From CAYUAG01 sp964554015 (lineage in GTDB: Bacteria > Zhuqueibacterota > QNDG01 > CAYUAG01), in the NCBI GenBank assembly GCA_964554015.1, contig CAZKMO010000137.1, positions 1 through 9,453 on the forward strand: a stretch of DNA of 9,453 nt. The letters are read 5' to 3'. The position numbers and the translations under genes are program-made. The notes under the pieces are model-generated. The model did not search any database. It saw only the letters and a list, made by a program, of their open reading frames with translations, and had not been told where the DNA came from. This document shows, one piece after another, positions 6,670 through 9,453 of this stretch; positions within the stretch are counted from its first letter, which is position 1, and each line of letters begins with the position of its first letter.

Positions 6670-8343
6670 TTATCGTAGTGTACCGATATACTTTGTGGTA
6701 AGCTGCTTTTCCCGTACATCCGGATTGCTGTAATCAGGAAGAATCATAGGAGATACCCGTCCTTGCACTTTCACTCCTTTATCTTTTAACTCTTTATGAT
6801 ACTTTCTAACATGATCAAGAGTCAGTTTACCTCCCTTATAGTTATTCTTTACATATTTGGCAGCAGTTATACCGGCAATTCTTCCAAATACCATTACATC
6901 CAAAAGGGAATTGCCCATAAGTCGATTTTCTCCGTGAACTCCTCCGCTTACTTCCCCGCCCACTATAAGTCCGGGCAGCACTGTCTCCCCTTTGCTGTTG
7001 ATTGCCAAACCACCATTCTGATAATGAAGAGTGGGATAAACCAGCATGGGCTCTTTGGTAATATCAATACCGTAGCGGTTAAACATGATCCATTTTCCCG
7101 GGAACTCTTTCCGTACTGTACCTTCTCCTTTAAGAATATCAATCATGGGTGAATCCAGCCAAACCCCGAACTTACCAGTGGGGGTGGGAACACCATTACC
7201 TCTTTCACTACATTCCCGGATAAAAGCAGAAGCTTCCACATCCCTGGGTTCCCGCTCGTAAACAAACTGCTCTCCTTTTATATTCAATACATTCGCTCCT
7301 GCCCCCCGGAACTTTTCTGTTATCAGGATACCTTCAGCTTGCTCGGGAAAGACTGCTCCGGTAGGATGGTACTGTACTGTATGCAGAAACTTAAGCGGTA
7401 CACCCGCCCGGTAAGCCATAATCAGTCCATCCCCGGTGGCCCCGTAGTGATTTGTAGTCATGAACTGCTGTATATGCAGTCGCCCGGAGCCTCCGGTAGC
7501 CATGACCGTGGCTTTAGCTTTGATAATGATATATTCTTCGGTTTCCAGATTGTAGAGTATAGCACCGGCACAGGCTCCTTTATCATTAAGAATCAACTCA
7601 ACCGCTGGAGAGAATTCGAGTACCTTAATATCCTGCGGATGATTTCTGGCTTCATCCCTTATGGTCCGCATTATTTCAGCCCCGGTGATATCACCGGCAT
7701 AATGCATTCGTTTCCGGGAAGTTCCACCCCCGTGTAATGATTTTAGGCGACCATTTTCAAATTTAGTAAACATGGCACCTAAATTCTCCAGCCAGGACAT
7801 AACCTCAGGTGCATCGGTTACCAGGGTTTCCACTAATTCAGGATCATTCTTAAAATGCCCGCCCCCCAAGGCATCCAAATAATGATAATAGGGAGAATCT
7901 TTTGTACCCTTGGAGGCTGCCTGTATACCACCTTCAGCCATCATAGTATTGGCATCACCATGGCGTAGTTTGGTGGCAATGATTATCTTTAATCCTTTCT
8001 CCCGGGCCATTAAGGCGGCTGCAGTTCCAGCCCCTCCACCCCCGATTATGAGCACATCAGTTTCATAATCCGGTTGAGAAAGATCAAGCTTATCCGGATC
8101 CACCCTGCTCTTGGCATGCAGCAAATCTACAATTTCATTCGATATTCTGTACCCTTTACTGGGGCCAACTTGAATTTCTCTCCGCCCCTCCTCCTTAAAA
8201 TCAGGGTGATATTTTAATATATCTTCCCTTTCCTGTAAAGACAGGGGGGGAAATTCCTCTCCTTTTTTCTTTTTTTCCACCCGTTCCGGTCTTGTCTTTT
8301 CAACAATTTTAATCAATTTTTTTAACTCTGATGTATAAGGCAT
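6670..8343 (-). CDS. frdA: Fumarate reductase/succinate dehydrogenase-type flavoprotein with N-terminal extension
   Basis: This is the FAD subunit interconverting fumarate and succinate. With the ATG at 8343 it has 557 residues. The FAD-binding motif DVLIIGGGGAG is at 96-106. All substrate residues known from E. coli and Shewanella enzymes are present: H326 (QYHPTG), E343 and R346 (LITEKFRGAG), R367 (PRDVE, proton shuttle), H440 (LHYQNGG) and R474 (HGENRLMGNSLLD). The histidine that binds FAD covalently in membrane FrdA/SdhA is replaced by Asn132 (ANTMMAEGG), so the FAD should be non-covalent. About 95 residues precede the FAD domain, far more than in classical FrdA. The ATG is chosen over a GTG at 8352 because AGGGAG ends 8 nt before the ATG but overlaps the GTG. 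L-aspartate oxidase shares these residues, but the adjacent FrdB-like gene argues for fumarate reductase. Confidence 0.88.
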   Translation of the reverse strand: MPYTSELKKLIKIVEKTRPERVEKKKKGEEFPPLSLQEREDILKYHPDFKEEGRREIQVGPSKGYRISNEIVDLLHAKSRVDPDKLDLSQPDYETDVLIIGGGGAGTAAALMAREKGLKIIIATKLRHGDANTMMAEGGIQAASKGTKDSPYYHYLDALGGGHFKNDPELVETLVTDAPEVMSWLENLGAMFTKFENGRLKSLHGGGTSRKRMHYAGDITGAEIMRTIRDEARNHPQDIKVLEFSPAVELILNDKGACAGAILYNLETEEYIIIKAKATVMATGGSGRLHIQQFMTTNHYGATGDGLIMAYRAGVPLKFLHTVQYHPTGAVFPEQAEGILITEKFRGAGANVLNIKGEQFVYEREPRDVEASAFIRECSERGNGVPTPTGKFGVWLDSPMIDILKGEGTVRKEFPGKWIMFNRYGIDITKEPMLVYPTLHYQNGGLAINSKGETVLPGLIVGGEVSGGVHGENRLMGNSLLDVMVFGRIAGITAAKYVKNNYKGGKLTLDHVRKYHKELKDKGVKVQGRVSPMILPDYSNPDVREKQLTTKYIGTLR

Positions 8344-8351
8344 AATGTACA

Positions 8352-8357
8352 CTCCCT
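8352..8357 (-). promoter_or_regulatory. Shine-Dalgarno AGGGAG that places the frdA start at ATG 8343
   Basis: AGGGAG on the minus strand lies 8 nt before ATG 8343. The longer reading frame would begin at GTG 8352, whose G is the last base of this site. A ribosome could not use both, so the ATG is preferred. Confidence 0.75.
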
Positions 8358-8389
8358 AAGAGAAAATTAATAAGTATTTTTTTTTGTTA

Positions 8390-9154
8390 CTATACAACGA
8401 TATAGGTCTTATCAGCAGGCTCCCAATTTTCTTCAGCCATATCAGGTTCGATTTCCCGTTCGTTGTATATTTTCTTTAATCCTTCCAAATCCATTTTCAT
8501 CAATTTTTTTAAACTGCTTTTAAATTTTCCCTTTTTAATATTTTCAATAGCTTTTTTTAAATGCTGAGCCTGCTTGGCAATGTGTCTGCCATAAAGACGT
8601 CTGGTTAAAATGCCAATATTATACTGCGCCTCTTCAGCCGGACATCGAGCCGTGCATAGACCACACATTACACAATCAAAAGAAAGTTCCGCAGCTCCGG
8701 CAATATCCCCCCGTATGGCTTTTGCGATATAATCCATAACATCAATATCCATGGGACAGCTTCTGGTACAGGTTCCGCAGCCCACACATTTGAATATTTC
8801 GGGATATAAAGCTGCCACTGTCGATCCCGTAGGTTCCAATTTTTCAATATCATATACAGCTTTATTTGCCGGGAAAAAAGGTATCTGAGTTATATACATA
8901 TTGGGTTGAACAACGGTTTGACAGGCCAAGCCTACTTCAATTCTATAGGAATCAGGGTAACGATAAACAGTACCACAGGCACCACAGATTCCTCCCCGAC
9001 ATCCACATCCCCGAATCAACTGATAACCGGCATATTCCAAAGCTTTTTGAATAGTCAAAGAAGCAGGCACCTCGTATTTTTTACCCATAATGAAAATGGG
9101 TACTTTATTATCAGTATTTACTTCTTTATTTTTAACAGCACTATTATTACTCAT
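8390..9154 (-). CDS. frdB: FrdB-like iron-sulfur subunit, [2Fe-2S] plus two ferredoxin-type [4Fe-4S]
   Basis: This is the electron-transfer partner of the flavoprotein encoded just downstream (46-nt gap). The 254 residues fall into a plant-ferredoxin-like domain with C50, C52, C57, C60 and C78 (RGCGCRGGICGACG, then ACQT) and an alpha-helical domain with C123, C126, C129, C133 and C161, C164, C167, C171, each a full CxxCxxCxxxCP motif. Classical membrane-bound FrdB has [2Fe-2S], [4Fe-4S] and a [3Fe-4S] near the quinone; no [3Fe-4S] arrangement is visible here and no membrane-anchor gene is present. This resembles the N-terminal half of thiol:fumarate reductase TfrB without its HdrB-like cysteine-rich part. 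The start ATG overlaps the mvhD stop in ATGA, with GAGGA 6 nt upstream (9161-9165), implying translational coupling. The lysine-rich C-terminal 60 residues have no recognised role. Confidence 0.88.
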   Translation of the reverse strand: MSNNSAVKNKEVNTDNKVPIFIMGKKYEVPASLTIQKALEYAGYQLIRGCGCRGGICGACGTVYRYPDSYRIEVGLACQTVVQPNMYITQIPFFPANKAVYDIEKLEPTGSTVAALYPEIFKCVGCGTCTRSCPMDIDVMDYIAKAIRGDIAGAAELSFDCVMCGLCTARCPAEEAQYNIGILTRRLYGRHIAKQAQHLKKAIENIKKGKFKSSLKKLMKMDLEGLKKIYNEREIEPDMAEENWEPADKTYIVV

Positions 9155-9453
9155 TTTATTTCCTCTTTATTATATGCTATATCTTGTATATTTAAAGGAC
9201 CCAAGGTTCGGATTTGTTGAGTAAATTCATTCATGGAATTTACAAATTTTTTTCCTTCCGCAGCAGAAATCCATTCCAGTTTTAACCGCTGTGGATTAAT
9301 ACCGAACTTTTCCAGCATGGGTTTGAAAAGTATTATTCTCCGCAGTGTTTTATAATTTCCTTCCACGTAATGACAATCACCCGGATGGCATCCTCCCATA
9401 AAAACACCATCCGCGCCCTGCTTAAAGGCATATAAAAAATGCTGGGGATCAAT
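9151..9453 (-). CDS. mvhD: MvhD/HdrA-associated [2Fe-2S] electron-transfer protein, C-terminal 100 residues
   Basis: The reading frame is open to the window edge, so the N-terminus is missing. The visible part begins IDPQHFLYAFKQGADGVF and continues GGCHPGDCHYVEGNYKTLRR. This is the hallmark of the MvhD family, where DP..xL.AF..GADGV precedes GCHPGDCHY; the two cysteines belong to the [2Fe-2S] site. In methanogens and many anaerobic bacteria MvhD passes electrons between a hydrogenase or formate dehydrogenase and the bifurcating flavoprotein HdrA. Here its stop overlaps the frdB start (ATGA), which ties it to the fumarate reductase subunits. The family is usually about 130-140 residues, so some 40 residues with further cysteines should lie outside the window. 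A fusion to the end of HdrA cannot be excluded. Confidence 0.9.
   Translation of the reverse strand: MDPQHFLYAFKQGADGVFMGGCHPGDCHYVEGNYKTLRRIILFKPMLEKFGINPQRLKLEWISAAEGKKFVNSMNEFTQQIRTLGPLNIQDIAYNKEEIK

Noticed and set aside
6670..8352. Flavoprotein as L-aspartate oxidase (NadB)
   Set aside because: The shared active-site residues and non-covalent FAD site would fit, but the adjacent iron-sulfur subunit, MvhD coupling and absence of nadA or nadC favour fumarate reductase.

Overview
The window is one unbroken, single-strand gene string. Every convincing gene reads leftward (minus strand) and both ends are cut inside genes. Base composition is fairly AT-rich, spacing is tight, and most genes have recognisable Shine-Dalgarno sites. 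The products (ferredoxin-linked 2-oxoacid oxidoreductase, soluble fumarate reductase-type subunits, an MvhD-type electron carrier, succinyl-CoA synthetase) point to a strictly anaerobic bacterium. The sequence does not allow a confident phylum. No RNA gene, CRISPR array, insertion sequence or phage gene was seen.

In transcription order (right to left): an N-terminally cut MvhD-family [2Fe-2S] protein (9453-9151); a [2Fe-2S]/2x[4Fe-4S] FrdB-like subunit whose start overlaps the mvhD stop (9154-8390); an FrdA-type flavoprotein (8343-6670); a two-cluster ferredoxin KorD (6656-6339); a divergent KorA paralogue, here called A' (6309-5146); an intact KorB (5138-4290); a 150-nt AT-rich gap; an intact KorA (4135-2855); a degenerate KorB paralogue, B' (2843-2127); KorC (2108-1548); a 225-nt repeat-rich gap; SucC (1322-162); and the first 42 residues of SucD (126-1).

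Together the genes cover three consecutive reactions: fumarate/succinate (FrdAB), succinate/succinyl-CoA (SucCD) and succinyl-CoA/2-oxoglutarate (Kor). This is a contiguous arm of the reductive (or reversed, oxidative) TCA cycle. MvhD and the lack of a membrane anchor suggest that fumarate reductase electrons pass through a soluble Hdr-type module rather than quinones.

The most unusual feature is the Kor locus, ordered D-A'-B-A-B'-C. It holds two alpha and two beta subunits but only one gamma and one delta, and the damage is reciprocal. A keeps the YPITP active-site motif, while A' has YPIFP and other active-site changes. B keeps all four [4Fe-4S] cysteines and the thiamine-diphosphate motif, while B' has lost all of them without any frameshift. 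I infer an asymmetric enzyme with one catalytic A/B site and one non-catalytic A'/B' half. I know of no description of such a system.
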